From assembly GCA_010021145.1 (NCBI GenBank), contig RGRP01000056.1:1-5430 (forward strand): a stretch of 5,430 nucleotides of DNA, written 5' to 3'. The notes under the pieces are model-generated. The model was not told the DNA's origin and did no database searches. It saw only the letters and a list, made by a program, of their open reading frames with translations. The translations under genes and the position numbers were made by a program. Below, piece after piece: positions 1 to 5,430 of this stretch. The first letter of the stretch is position 1. Each line of letters opens with the position of its first letter. This stretch comes from Candidatus Fonsibacter lacus. Lineage in GTDB: Bacteria > Pseudomonadota > Alphaproteobacteria > Pelagibacterales > Pelagibacteraceae.

Positions 1-882
1 AAAGCTGGAGACCATTTAGTATCATCTTCTGCTTTGTTTGGATCCTGCAAAGAAATTATAAAAAATATTCTGCCTAGATATGGGGTTGAAGTAACATTTG
101 TAGATGGGAAAAATATAAATGAATGGAAAAAAGCTATCAAGAAAAATACAAAGATTTTTTTCTTTGAAACTCCTTCAAATCCGCTCTTAGAATTAATTGA
201 TATTAAAGCTGTTTGTAATATTGCAAAAAAATATAAAATCAAAACTGTTGTAGATAATATTTTTGCAAGTCCTGTTTTACAAAAACCAGTTTTATTAGGT
301 GCTGATATTATTGTTTATTCTGGTACAAAACATATTGATGGGCAAGGAAGAGTTTTAGGAGGGGCAATATTATCTTCAGCAAAATTTAAAGAAAATATTT
401 TAAAACCTTTCTTAAGACACACAGGTCCTGCCATTAGTCCTTTTAATGCTTGGGTTTTGCTTAAAGGCTTAGAAACTATTAAAATTAGAGTAGAGGCCCA
501 GTCAAATGCTGCCTTAGAAATTGCTCAGTTTTTGGATAAGCATTCTAAAATCGAAAAAGTATTTTATCCTTTTTTAAGAAATTTTTCTCAATACTCTCTT
601 GCTAAAAAACAGCAAAGTCTTGGTGGAACAATTTTAAGTTTCAAAATTAAAGGAAAAAAGAAAGAAGCATTTAAATTTATTAATAAATTAAAAATATTTG
701 ATATCTCTAATAATTTAGGCGATACAAAATCTATTGTAACTCACCCCACAACCACTACTCATCGTATTTTGACTGAAAATGAAAGATTATCTCTTGGTAT
801 TACTGAAAATTTAATAAGACTTTCTATAGGCTTAGAGACAATTTCTGATCTCAAAAAAGATCTCGTGACTGCATTAAAATAA
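1..882 (+). CDS. metZ: O-succinylhomoserine sulfhydrylase (MetZ), 5'-truncated by window edge
   Basis: This is a PLP enzyme of the Cys/Met-metabolism (cystathionine gamma-synthase) family. It is expected to make homocysteine and succinate from O-succinylhomoserine and sulfide in the cytoplasm, the direct-sulfhydrylation route to methionine. The reading frame is open from base 1, so the true start lies outside the window; 293 codons are visible and about 100 N-terminal residues are missing against a usual length near 390-400. Counting from base 1, visible motifs are ALFGSC (codons 11-16), the PLP-ring aspartate D85 in VVDNIFASP, the Schiff-base lysine K110 (bases 328-330) in YSGTKHIDGQGR, the RHTGPAISPFNAWVLLKGLE block, HPTTTTHR, and the substrate-carboxylate arginine R273 in IRLSIGLE. 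The LFGSC and HIDGQGR versions of these motifs favour MetZ over MetB, MetC or MetY, although substrate choice within this family is hard to prove from sequence. It converges on the ferredoxin gene with a 3-nt gap. Confidence 0.92.
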   Translation, partial: KAGDHLVSSSALFGSCKEIIKNILPRYGVEVTFVDGKNINEWKKAIKKNTKIFFFETPSNPLLELIDIKAVCNIAKKYKIKTVVDNIFASPVLQKPVLLGADIIVYSGTKHIDGQGRVLGGAILSSAKFKENILKPFLRHTGPAISPFNAWVLLKGLETIKIRVEAQSNAALEIAQFLDKHSKIEKVFYPFLRNFSQYSLAKKQQSLGGTILSFKIKGKKKEAFKFINKLKIFDISNNLGDTKSIVTHPTTTTHRILTENERLSLGITENLIRLSIGLETISDLKKDLVTALK

Positions 883-885
883 GAA

Positions 886-1191
886 TTATATTTTTAATCT
901 TTCAACAACTTTATTATTTAATAAATGAGAATTTAAAATCTCATCAATATCTTTTGAATTTTTAAAAGAATACCAAACTCCTTCGGGATAAATAACCATT
1001 ACTGGTCCAAGATCGCATCTATCTAAACAGCCGGATTTATTAATTCTTATTCTTTTATTTAGTTTTAAATCTTTAATCTTAATCTTTAATTCTGTTTGTA
1101 ATTTCTCAGATTCTTTTGAACTACAACAACCTTTTGGATTAGAGTCAGGTCTTTTATTAATGCAACAAAAAACATGTTTTTCAAAAAACAT
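886..1191 (-). CDS. Thioredoxin-like [2Fe-2S] ferredoxin
   Basis: This is a 101-residue soluble electron carrier of the thioredoxin-fold [2Fe-2S] ferredoxin family (Shethna/NuoE-like fold), complete in the window. The start HVFCCIN, the block PDSNPKGCC, the cluster-binding C55-x3-C59 in NKSGCLDRCDLGP, and the PEGVWY tail are the family hallmarks. Expected ligands are one cysteine of C9/C10, one of C22/C23, then C55 and C59. Homologues usually read H-x-F-x-C-x-N, so C10 is the likelier first ligand. The ATG at 1189-1191 is chosen because it sits four residues before the conserved HVF and touches the upstream stop codon. No Shine-Dalgarno sequence is apparent, so translation may be coupled to the dehydrogenase gene. 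Partner proteins are unknown; the adjacent reductase gene is a possible but unproven link. The assignment to the family is firm, the physiological role is not. Confidence 0.92.
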   Translation of the reverse strand: MFFEKHVFCCINKRPDSNPKGCCSSKESEKLQTELKIKIKDLKLNKRIRINKSGCLDRCDLGPVMVIYPEGVWYSFKNSKDIDEILNSHLLNNKVVERLKI

Positions 1192-1944
1192 TTAAATATT
1201 TTTGGTTAAGATTCTGACTAAAAAAAAATAAATAGGTCTTGGTAAAATTTGTAAAATTTTAAAAATAATTTTCATTTGAATTGGAAAAGTAATGTCATAT
1301 TTTTTACTTAATAATCCTTCAAAAATAATTTCAGCAGCTTTATCTGCTTCCATAATAAATGGCATATCAAATGTATTTTTTTCTGTTAGTCTAGACTTAA
1401 CAAAGCCAGGATTAATAATGCTTAGAGAAATATTATTTTTATCACAATCAATTTTAATAGACTCAAAATAATTAATCATAGCAGCTTTAGAAGGTCCATA
1501 AGATGAAGAGTTAGGTAGCCCTCCAAATCCTGCAAGCGAACTGATAGCTGCAAGATGTCCAGATTTCTGAAATTTAAAATGAGGTAGTAAAATTGAAAAG
1601 CAGTTAATCATACCAAAAAAATTAACAGCAAAAGTTTTTTCAAATAAATCTAATTTAATATCGAAAGTGTCATGAGGCTCATAATAACCAGAACAATAAA
1701 CAACTAGATCAATAGTTTTAAATTCTTTTATAATTTCATTAATGATTCTCTGACAATTTAATTTATCTGTAACGTCTAAAGAAAATGTTGATATTTTTGT
1801 TCTTCTTGAATTAAATTCTAATTTTAAATTTTGTAATTTTTCCTGAGTTCTTCCTAATAAAATTAAATTATCACACTGATCTAAGTATTTTTTACCAAGT
1901 TCATAACCTATACCAAAAGTAGCTCCTATAATTACAACATTCAT
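1192..1944 (-). CDS. Short-chain dehydrogenase/reductase (classical SDR, NAD(P)-dependent)
   Basis: This is a 250-residue oxidoreductase with a Rossmann fold; substrate unknown. The cofactor motif G7-x3-G11-x-G13 (GATFGIG) lies right after the first strand. R32 after the second strand (LLGRT) hints at NADPH preference. D57-V58 contacts the adenine ring, and the usual NNAG is replaced by YCSG at 83-86. The catalytic set is complete: N108, S136, Y149 and K153 (YGPSK). NPGFVKS follows at about 180. The last 30 residues, from FPIQMKIIFKILQ to the end, are hydrophobic and basic, with a proline-rich hinge (LPRP). They could attach the protein to the membrane, as in SDRs acting on lipid-like substrates; that is inference. 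The ATG at 1942-1944 places the glycine motif at the normal distance, and no other usual start lies between it and the upstream stops. Its TAA abuts the ferredoxin ATG, so the two form an operon transcribed from the 1945-2004 spacer. Confidence 0.9.
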   Translation of the reverse strand: MNVVIIGATFGIGYELGKKYLDQCDNLILLGRTQEKLQNLKLEFNSRRTKISTFSLDVTDKLNCQRIINEIIKEFKTIDLVVYCSGYYEPHDTFDIKLDLFEKTFAVNFFGMINCFSILLPHFKFQKSGHLAAISSLAGFGGLPNSSSYGPSKAAMINYFESIKIDCDKNNISLSIINPGFVKSRLTEKNTFDMPFIMEADKAAEIIFEGLLSKKYDITFPIQMKIIFKILQILPRPIYFFLVRILTKNI

Positions 1945-2004
1945 AAATTTTACTTGATTAGCAACTATTAAAAATTATCATTAGTGATATAAGATAATAC
2001 TGAT
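1945..2004. promoter_or_regulatory. Divergent spacer with putative fumC promoter
   Basis: The 60-bp spacer separates the start codons of the SDR gene (- strand) and fumC (+ strand), so promoters for both are expected here or just inside the genes. On the + strand TTGATT (1954-1959) and TATCAT (1976-1981), 16 bp apart, resemble sigma70 -35 and -10 elements with 4/6 and 5/6 matches. A short dyad, TATCA-N4-TGATA (1976-1989), overlaps the proposed -10. No convincing - strand promoter stands out, and neither gene has a clear Shine-Dalgarno sequence. In DNA this AT-rich such matches arise often by chance, so the elements are tentative. Confidence 0.35.
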
Positions 2005-3393
2005 ATGGCATCAAGAATTGAATCTGACAGTTTTGGTAAAATCAAAGTCCCAGCTGATAAATATTGGGGCGCCCAAACAGAGCGTTCTTTAAAATACTTT
2101 AAAATTGGAAAAATATTAGTTCCACTAGAGATAATAAGAGCAATAGCGATTATCAAAAAAGCGGCTGCTATTGTTAATTTTAAATCAAAATCATTAGATA
2201 AAAAAATTTCTCAAGCTATTGTCAGAGCATCCGATGAAGTAATTAAAGGAAAATTTAATGATCATTTTCCGCTTAAAGTTTGGCAAACAGGTTCTGGAAC
2301 TCAAACTAATATGAACGTTAATGAAGTTATTTCTAATCGAGCAATAGAGATTTTGGGTGGAAAAATAGGATCAAAAAAACCTGTTCATCCAAATGATCAT
2401 GTAAATAAATCTCAATCTACTAATGATACTTATCCAAGTGCCATTCATATAGCAGTTGCTATTGATGTAAAAAAAAGACTTCTTCCTTCACTAAAATTAC
2501 TTGAAAAAGAATTAGCTTTAAAAGTAACTAAATTTAAAAATATTGTTAAAATTGGCAGAACGCATCTTCAAGATGCAACACCCCTAACTCTAGGGCAACA
2601 GTTTTCTGGCTATCACATGCAAATTAAAAACTGTATTAAGCGTATAGAGATTGCTTTAAAAGAAATTTATTTTATTGCTCAAGGAGGAACTGCTGTTGGA
2701 ACAGGTATTAACACCAAAAAAGGTTTTGATAAAAAAATTGCATTAGAGATTAAAAAGATTACTAAACTACCATTTAGAACTGCTCCAAATAAATTTGAAG
2801 CACTTGCAAGTCACGAGCCAATAGTTAATTTATCAGGCACATTCAATACTCTTGCTGTAGCTTTGATGAAAATCTCAAATGACATACGATTTCTTGGTTC
2901 TGGTCCGAGAGCTGGTTATGCTGAACTTATTCTTCCAGAAAATGAACCTGGATCATCAATAATGCCTGGCAAAGTAAATCCAACACAATGTGAAGCTGTT
3001 ACGATGGTTTGTACAAGAGTCATTGGTAACCACACAACAATCACTATTGCTGCATCAAATGGACATTTTGAATTAAATGTATTTAAACCAGTAATCGGCC
3101 ACAGCATGATTCAATCAATAGAGTTATTGTCTGACTCTATTGAATGCTTTGTTAAATACTGTCTAAAAGGTCTTAAGGCAGATACAAAAAGAATTTCTCA
3201 ATTATTAAATAGTTCATTAATGTTAGTAACTGCTCTTGCCCCAAAAATTGGCTACGACAATGCTTCTATGATTGCAAAAAAAGCTCATAAGAATGGAACA
3301 TCTTTAAAAGAGGAAGCTCTAAAAAGCGGGTTAGTTGATGAAAAAGAATACGATCGATTAATTAATCCAAGAAAAATGACACACCCAAATTAG
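2005..3393 (+). CDS. fumC: Fumarate hydratase class II (fumarase C)
   Basis: FumC reversibly hydrates fumarate to L-malate in the TCA cycle; it is an iron-free, oxygen-stable cytosolic homotetramer of the fumarase/aspartase superfamily. The 462-residue length matches the family (E. coli FumC has 467). Motifs in order are the N-terminal DSFGKIKVPADKYWGAQTERS, the substrate loop TGSGTQTNMNVNEVISNRA (95-113), HPNDHVNKSQSTNDTYPSAIH (128-148), the catalytic-base region GRTHLQDATP with H187, the superfamily signature GSSIMPGKVNP (316-326) with catalytic S317/S318 plus K323 and N325, and SNGHFELNVFKP (351-362). The ATG is the only start between the in-frame TAA at 1990-1992 and the conserved N-terminus. 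KYWGAQTERSLKYFKIG and the signature blocks indicate FumC rather than aspartase or argininosuccinate lyase. Nothing is missing or disrupted. The TAG stop overlaps the stop codon of the convergent AsmA-like gene. Confidence 0.97.
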   Translation: MASRIESDSFGKIKVPADKYWGAQTERSLKYFKIGKILVPLEIIRAIAIIKKAAAIVNFKSKSLDKKISQAIVRASDEVIKGKFNDHFPLKVWQTGSGTQTNMNVNEVISNRAIEILGGKIGSKKPVHPNDHVNKSQSTNDTYPSAIHIAVAIDVKKRLLPSLKLLEKELALKVTKFKNIVKIGRTHLQDATPLTLGQQFSGYHMQIKNCIKRIEIALKEIYFIAQGGTAVGTGINTKKGFDKKIALEIKKITKLPFRTAPNKFEALASHEPIVNLSGTFNTLAVALMKISNDIRFLGSGPRAGYAELILPENEPGSSIMPGKVNPTQCEAVTMVCTRVIGNHTTITIAASNGHFELNVFKPVIGHSMIQSIELLSDSIECFVKYCLKGLKADTKRISQLLNSSLMLVTALAPKIGYDNASMIAKKAHKNGTSLKEEALKSGLVDEKEYDRLINPRKMTHPN

Positions 3394-4877
3394 AACAAGA
3401 AACTATAGATTCTTGGATCTAAAACATTCAAAATATCTTTATTTAAGCGAAGATTAAATTCTTCTTGAACGATATTAAGATTATTTTTATTAAATTTTTT
3501 ATTACTATTTCCAATAATTTCATTCACTACCACTCTTCCCTTTTTCATATTCAAATCCCCTTTCATTTTTCCGGAAAAACTAGCATTTGGCAAAAGTGCT
3601 ATCTTTTCCCTTGCACCATTAGTATTTTTATAAAAATTTTTAATATTTACGAGGTCAATTTGTGAATTGAAAAAAAATATTGTTTCCCTGTTCTGAGTAA
3701 TGAAACGACCATTTATTTTTAATAAATCATTAAATTTTGAAATTAGGTTTAATTCTTTAATATTAACATCTCCTCCTTCAACTATAATAATAGCATTGGC
3801 ATCAGAAAAGAGGTTATGATTAGTGACCATATTTTTAAAATTTAATTTAAAAACACCATAAAAATCTTCATGAATATTAAATAATTTATTATGAACTAAA
3901 TAATCTTTAAGATTGCTATTAGATAATTTCTTAAAATTCGTATCTATAAAATTAAATTCACTAAAAAATGCAAGTCTCGGTTTAAAATCGATTTTTGCAG
4001 ACCCCTCACCTTTATATAAAAAAGAGTTAACTAAAATATTTTTTAAATCAACATGTTCATCTTTTAAATCAAAATTAAACTGCAAAGTTAAATTATTTAA
4101 TCCAATTGTACTTAAAGTATTAGCAAATCTAATTTTTGCATTTCCTAAGAATTCATTTTTTAAAAAATTAATATCAGTTAAATCTGCATCAAAATAAAAT
4201 TTAAGATCATTAGACTTTATAGATAAACGTCCAATACTTTTATCTTTATTTCTGGAGCCTTGAAATGTACTCTCAAACGGCAAATTAAAAAGATTTCCAG
4301 TTAAATCAAATCTTCTCAAATTTCCTTTATCAAAAGTAATATCGCTATTAATATCGCTTATCTCTATTGAACTTTTATTAGAAGAATATTTTAAATCTAA
4401 GTTGTTAATTTTAATTGCTTTAAGATTTTTAATAGAGTCTGCATTTTTAAAAAAATTATCGAAATAATTATTTTCTAATTCGATAATTCCATCAACAACT
4501 TCAACATCAGTAATATTGAAATTTCGAAGAATTAAATTAAAAATATTAATACGAAGATTAATTTTATAAATATTACCAATATAAATATCTTCTTTTTTAT
4601 TAGTCTCAAATATATCCACTGAAAAGAGTTCAATATGAGGTCTTAAAAATGGCTTATATGAAATCTTTTCATTAATCTTGGTCTTAATAAAAAATTTTTC
4701 TTGAATCTGATTTTCTATCTCAGATTTATATTGATCAAGATTAATAAAAAATGGGAGAAAAAAAATAATTAAAAAAATAACAGCGAACGCGACCATCGAT
4801 CTGCTATAGATTTTATGATGAAAAAAAGACTTTAAAGTATTTAATAACTTTAAAGTCTTTAATTGCCTAAGAATCAT
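3390..4877 (-). CDS. AsmA-like membrane-anchored envelope protein
   Basis: This is a 495-residue protein of the AsmA type, a group tied to outer-membrane assembly and, more recently, to bridge-like transport of lipids across the periplasm. One N-terminal membrane segment (about residues 29-47, FAVIFLIIFFLPFFINL) follows a basic leader and is followed by L47-D48-Q49-Y50-K51. Next comes a block of the form seen after AsmA anchors: IENQIQEKFFIKTKINEKISYKP, then P-H-I-E-L-F-S-V-D-I. The rest is predicted periplasmic and consists of alternating beta-strand-like stretches rich in N, K, F and I, as expected for a repeating beta-groove. It is shorter than typical AsmA proteins (about 600 residues or more), and primary similarity is low beyond the N-terminus. 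The start is uncertain. ATG 4875-4877 gives a 27-residue basic leader containing a terminator-like inverted repeat. The alternative ATG at 4794-4796 (M28) would begin directly at the membrane segment but lose the positive charges that orient it, so the longer form is preferred. Confidence 0.75.
   Translation of the reverse strand: MILRQLKTLKLLNTLKSFFHHKIYSRSMVAFAVIFLIIFFLPFFINLDQYKSEIENQIQEKFFIKTKINEKISYKPFLRPHIELFSVDIFETNKKEDIYIGNIYKINLRINIFNLILRNFNITDVEVVDGIIELENNYFDNFFKNADSIKNLKAIKINNLDLKYSSNKSSIEISDINSDITFDKGNLRRFDLTGNLFNLPFESTFQGSRNKDKSIGRLSIKSNDLKFYFDADLTDINFLKNEFLGNAKIRFANTLSTIGLNNLTLQFNFDLKDEHVDLKNILVNSFLYKGEGSAKIDFKPRLAFFSEFNFIDTNFKKLSNSNLKDYLVHNKLFNIHEDFYGVFKLNFKNMVTNHNLFSDANAIIIVEGGDVNIKELNLISKFNDLLKINGRFITQNRETIFFFNSQIDLVNIKNFYKNTNGAREKIALLPNASFSGKMKGDLNMKKGRVVVNEIIGNSNKKFNKNNLNIVQEEFNLRLNKDILNVLDPRIYSFLF
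4821..4860 (-). repeat. Perfect 14-bp inverted repeat with T-tract (terminator/attenuator-like)
   Basis: The arms at 4825-4838 and 4847-4860 are perfect reverse complements around an 8-nt loop (4839-4846). Read on the - strand, the stem is followed immediately by T's complementary to the A run at 4821-4827, the layout of a Rho-independent terminator, although the stem is AT-rich (3 G/C pairs) and so weak. Each arm also contains the 10-bp self-palindrome ACTTTAAAGT (4829-4838 and 4847-4856), so the element is equally a pair of identical palindromes 18 bp apart, a spacing compatible with operator sites on one DNA face. It lies in codons 6-19 of the AsmA-like reading frame, where it encodes the repeated T-L-K. 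The structure is read directly; any function is inferred. Confidence 0.7.
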
Positions 4878-4921
4878 TTAATTTTTGTTATATTATGTTA
4901 ACAACTTGATCTATTTGATTT
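4878..4921. promoter_or_regulatory. Divergent spacer between AsmA-like gene and uvrD
   Basis: These 44 bases separate the two start codons and are almost entirely A/T. TATTAT at 4891-4896 (+ strand) and CATAAT at 4892-4897 read on the - strand each match the -10 consensus at 5 of 6 positions, so one AT-rich core could serve both directions. No well-spaced -35 element was found for either. TGTTAACA (4896-4903) is an 8-bp palindrome. There is no alphaproteobacterial LexA-type GTTC-N7-GTTC box, so the sequence gives no sign of SOS control of the helicase gene here. Confidence 0.3.
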
Positions 4922-5430
4922 ATGAATTCCACTATCCAAAATTACTTATTAAACCTTAATAATCAACAAAAAGAAGCTGTCATTCATACTGACGGTCCAT
5001 TGTTAATTTTGGCTGGCGCAGGCTCTGGAAAAACCAAAGTTCTAACGACGCGTGTCGTTCATCTCATAGAAACTAAAAAATGTTGGGCTAATCAAATTCT
5101 ATGTGTAACTTTTACTAATAAAGCTGCGAATGAAATGAGAGAGAGAATACTGAAGTTTCTTAGCACTCAATCGTCTTCTCTGCCTTGGCTTGGAACTTTT
5201 CACTCTATTAGCAATAAAATTTTAAGACGTCATGCAGAGGCCGTTGGTCTGAAGTCTAATTTTACAATTTTAGATACTCTTGATCAGTTGAGACTAATAA
5301 AGAATATAATTGAGTCAGAAAACATTGATATTAAAAAAATTCCACCGAAGTTAGTTGCTGTATTTATTGATGATTGGAAAAATAAAGGTCTTATTCCAAG
5401 TGAAGTTAAAATTAATAATGAAAACTACAT
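4922..5430 (+). CDS. uvrD: UvrD/PcrA-type superfamily 1 DNA helicase, 3'-truncated by window edge
   Basis: This is the N-terminal part (169 codons) of an ATP-dependent 3'-to-5' DNA helicase that acts in nucleotide excision and mismatch repair and in clearing proteins from DNA. Visible domain-1A motifs are the Q-motif LNNQQKEAV (12-20, Q16 the adenine contact), Walker A AGAGSGKT (31-38, with K37 and T38), motif Ia VTFTNKAANEMRERI (62-76), and motif Ib GTFHSISNKILRRHAEAVGL (91-110), followed by FTILDTLDQLRLIK. The gene continues past the window, so motifs II to VI, roughly three quarters of the protein, are not seen. The ATG at 4922-4924 is preceded by an in-frame TGA at 4916-4918, making it the first possible start, and it gives a normal N-terminus. 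The order and spacing of motifs exclude RecB and AddA. Rep is a less likely alternative. It is transcribed divergently from the AsmA-like gene. Confidence 0.92.
   Translation, partial: MNSTIQNYLLNLNNQQKEAVIHTDGPLLILAGAGSGKTKVLTTRVVHLIETKKCWANQILCVTFTNKAANEMRERILKFLSTQSSSLPWLGTFHSISNKILRRHAEAVGLKSNFTILDTLDQLRLIKNIIESENIDIKKIPPKLVAVFIDDWKNKGLIPSEVKINNENY

Noticed and set aside
34..36. TTG at 34 as a possible start of metZ
   Set aside because: The frame is open back to base 1 and encodes conserved MetZ residues (KAGDHLVSSSAL) upstream, so the TTG is internal.
925..944. ATGAGA/TCTCAT dyad as a terminator for metZ
   Set aside because: The stem is only 6 bp with no T-tract, and it lies 43 nt past the metZ stop within ferredoxin codons; too weak to call.
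1968..2156. 62-codon - strand reading frame overlapping the spacer and the fumC start
   Set aside because: It lies mostly antisense to conserved fumC codons, and its protein has no recognisable motif; it is a shadow of fumC.
2916..3107. 63-codon - strand reading frame inside fumC
   Set aside because: It is antisense to the fumarase signature region, whose conservation explains the open frame; no protein family resemblance.
3396..3415. CAAGAA/TTCTTG dyad as a fumC terminator
   Set aside because: It is a 6-bp stem without a following T run on either strand and lies within AsmA-like codons; not supportable as a terminator.
3465..3665. 66-codon + strand reading frame within the AsmA-like gene
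   Set aside because: It is antisense to the longer - strand gene, is low in complexity and has no motif.
3913..4197. 94-codon + strand reading frame within the AsmA-like gene
   Set aside because: Despite its length, it is antisense to a 495-codon frame with a clear N-terminal anchor, and its K/F/S-rich translation mirrors AT-rich complement codons.

Overview
The window is strongly AT-rich (roughly 70% A+T by eye), uses A/T-ending codons almost throughout, and packs its genes with almost no intergenic DNA. The proteins resemble alphaproteobacterial homologues. Together these points suggest a streamlined marine alphaproteobacterium of the SAR11/Pelagibacterales kind. That assignment is an inference from composition, gene density and protein similarity recalled from memory; no marker gene in the window proves it.

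Layout from left to right. (1) 1-882, + strand: the 3' three-quarters of metZ, a PLP-dependent O-succinylhomoserine sulfhydrylase of methionine synthesis. (2) 886-1944, - strand: a two-gene unit, an NAD(P)-dependent short-chain dehydrogenase/reductase followed with no gap by a thioredoxin-fold [2Fe-2S] ferredoxin; it converges on metZ with 3 nt between the stop codons. (3) 1945-2004: a 60-bp divergent spacer that must carry the start signals of both the dehydrogenase and fumC. (4) 2005-3393, + strand: fumC, a complete class II fumarase of the TCA cycle. (5) 3390-4877, - strand: a membrane-anchored AsmA-like protein whose stop codon overlaps the fumC stop. (6) 4878-4921: a 44-bp divergent spacer. 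(7) 4922-5430, + strand: the N-terminal 169 codons of a UvrD/PcrA-type helicase, cut by the window edge.

The genes are mostly housekeeping (sulfur amino acid synthesis, TCA cycle, envelope biogenesis, DNA repair) and do not form one pathway. The only likely operon is dehydrogenase-ferredoxin. I see no mobile element, CRISPR array, tRNA, rRNA, or phage or defence genes, and no evidence of an undescribed multi-gene system. The most notable non-coding signal is a 14-bp perfect inverted repeat built from two copies of a 10-bp palindrome. On the - strand it runs into seven T's, so it looks like an intrinsic terminator or attenuator lying inside the first 20 codons of the AsmA-like gene. Both convergent gene pairs also lack room for ordinary terminators.
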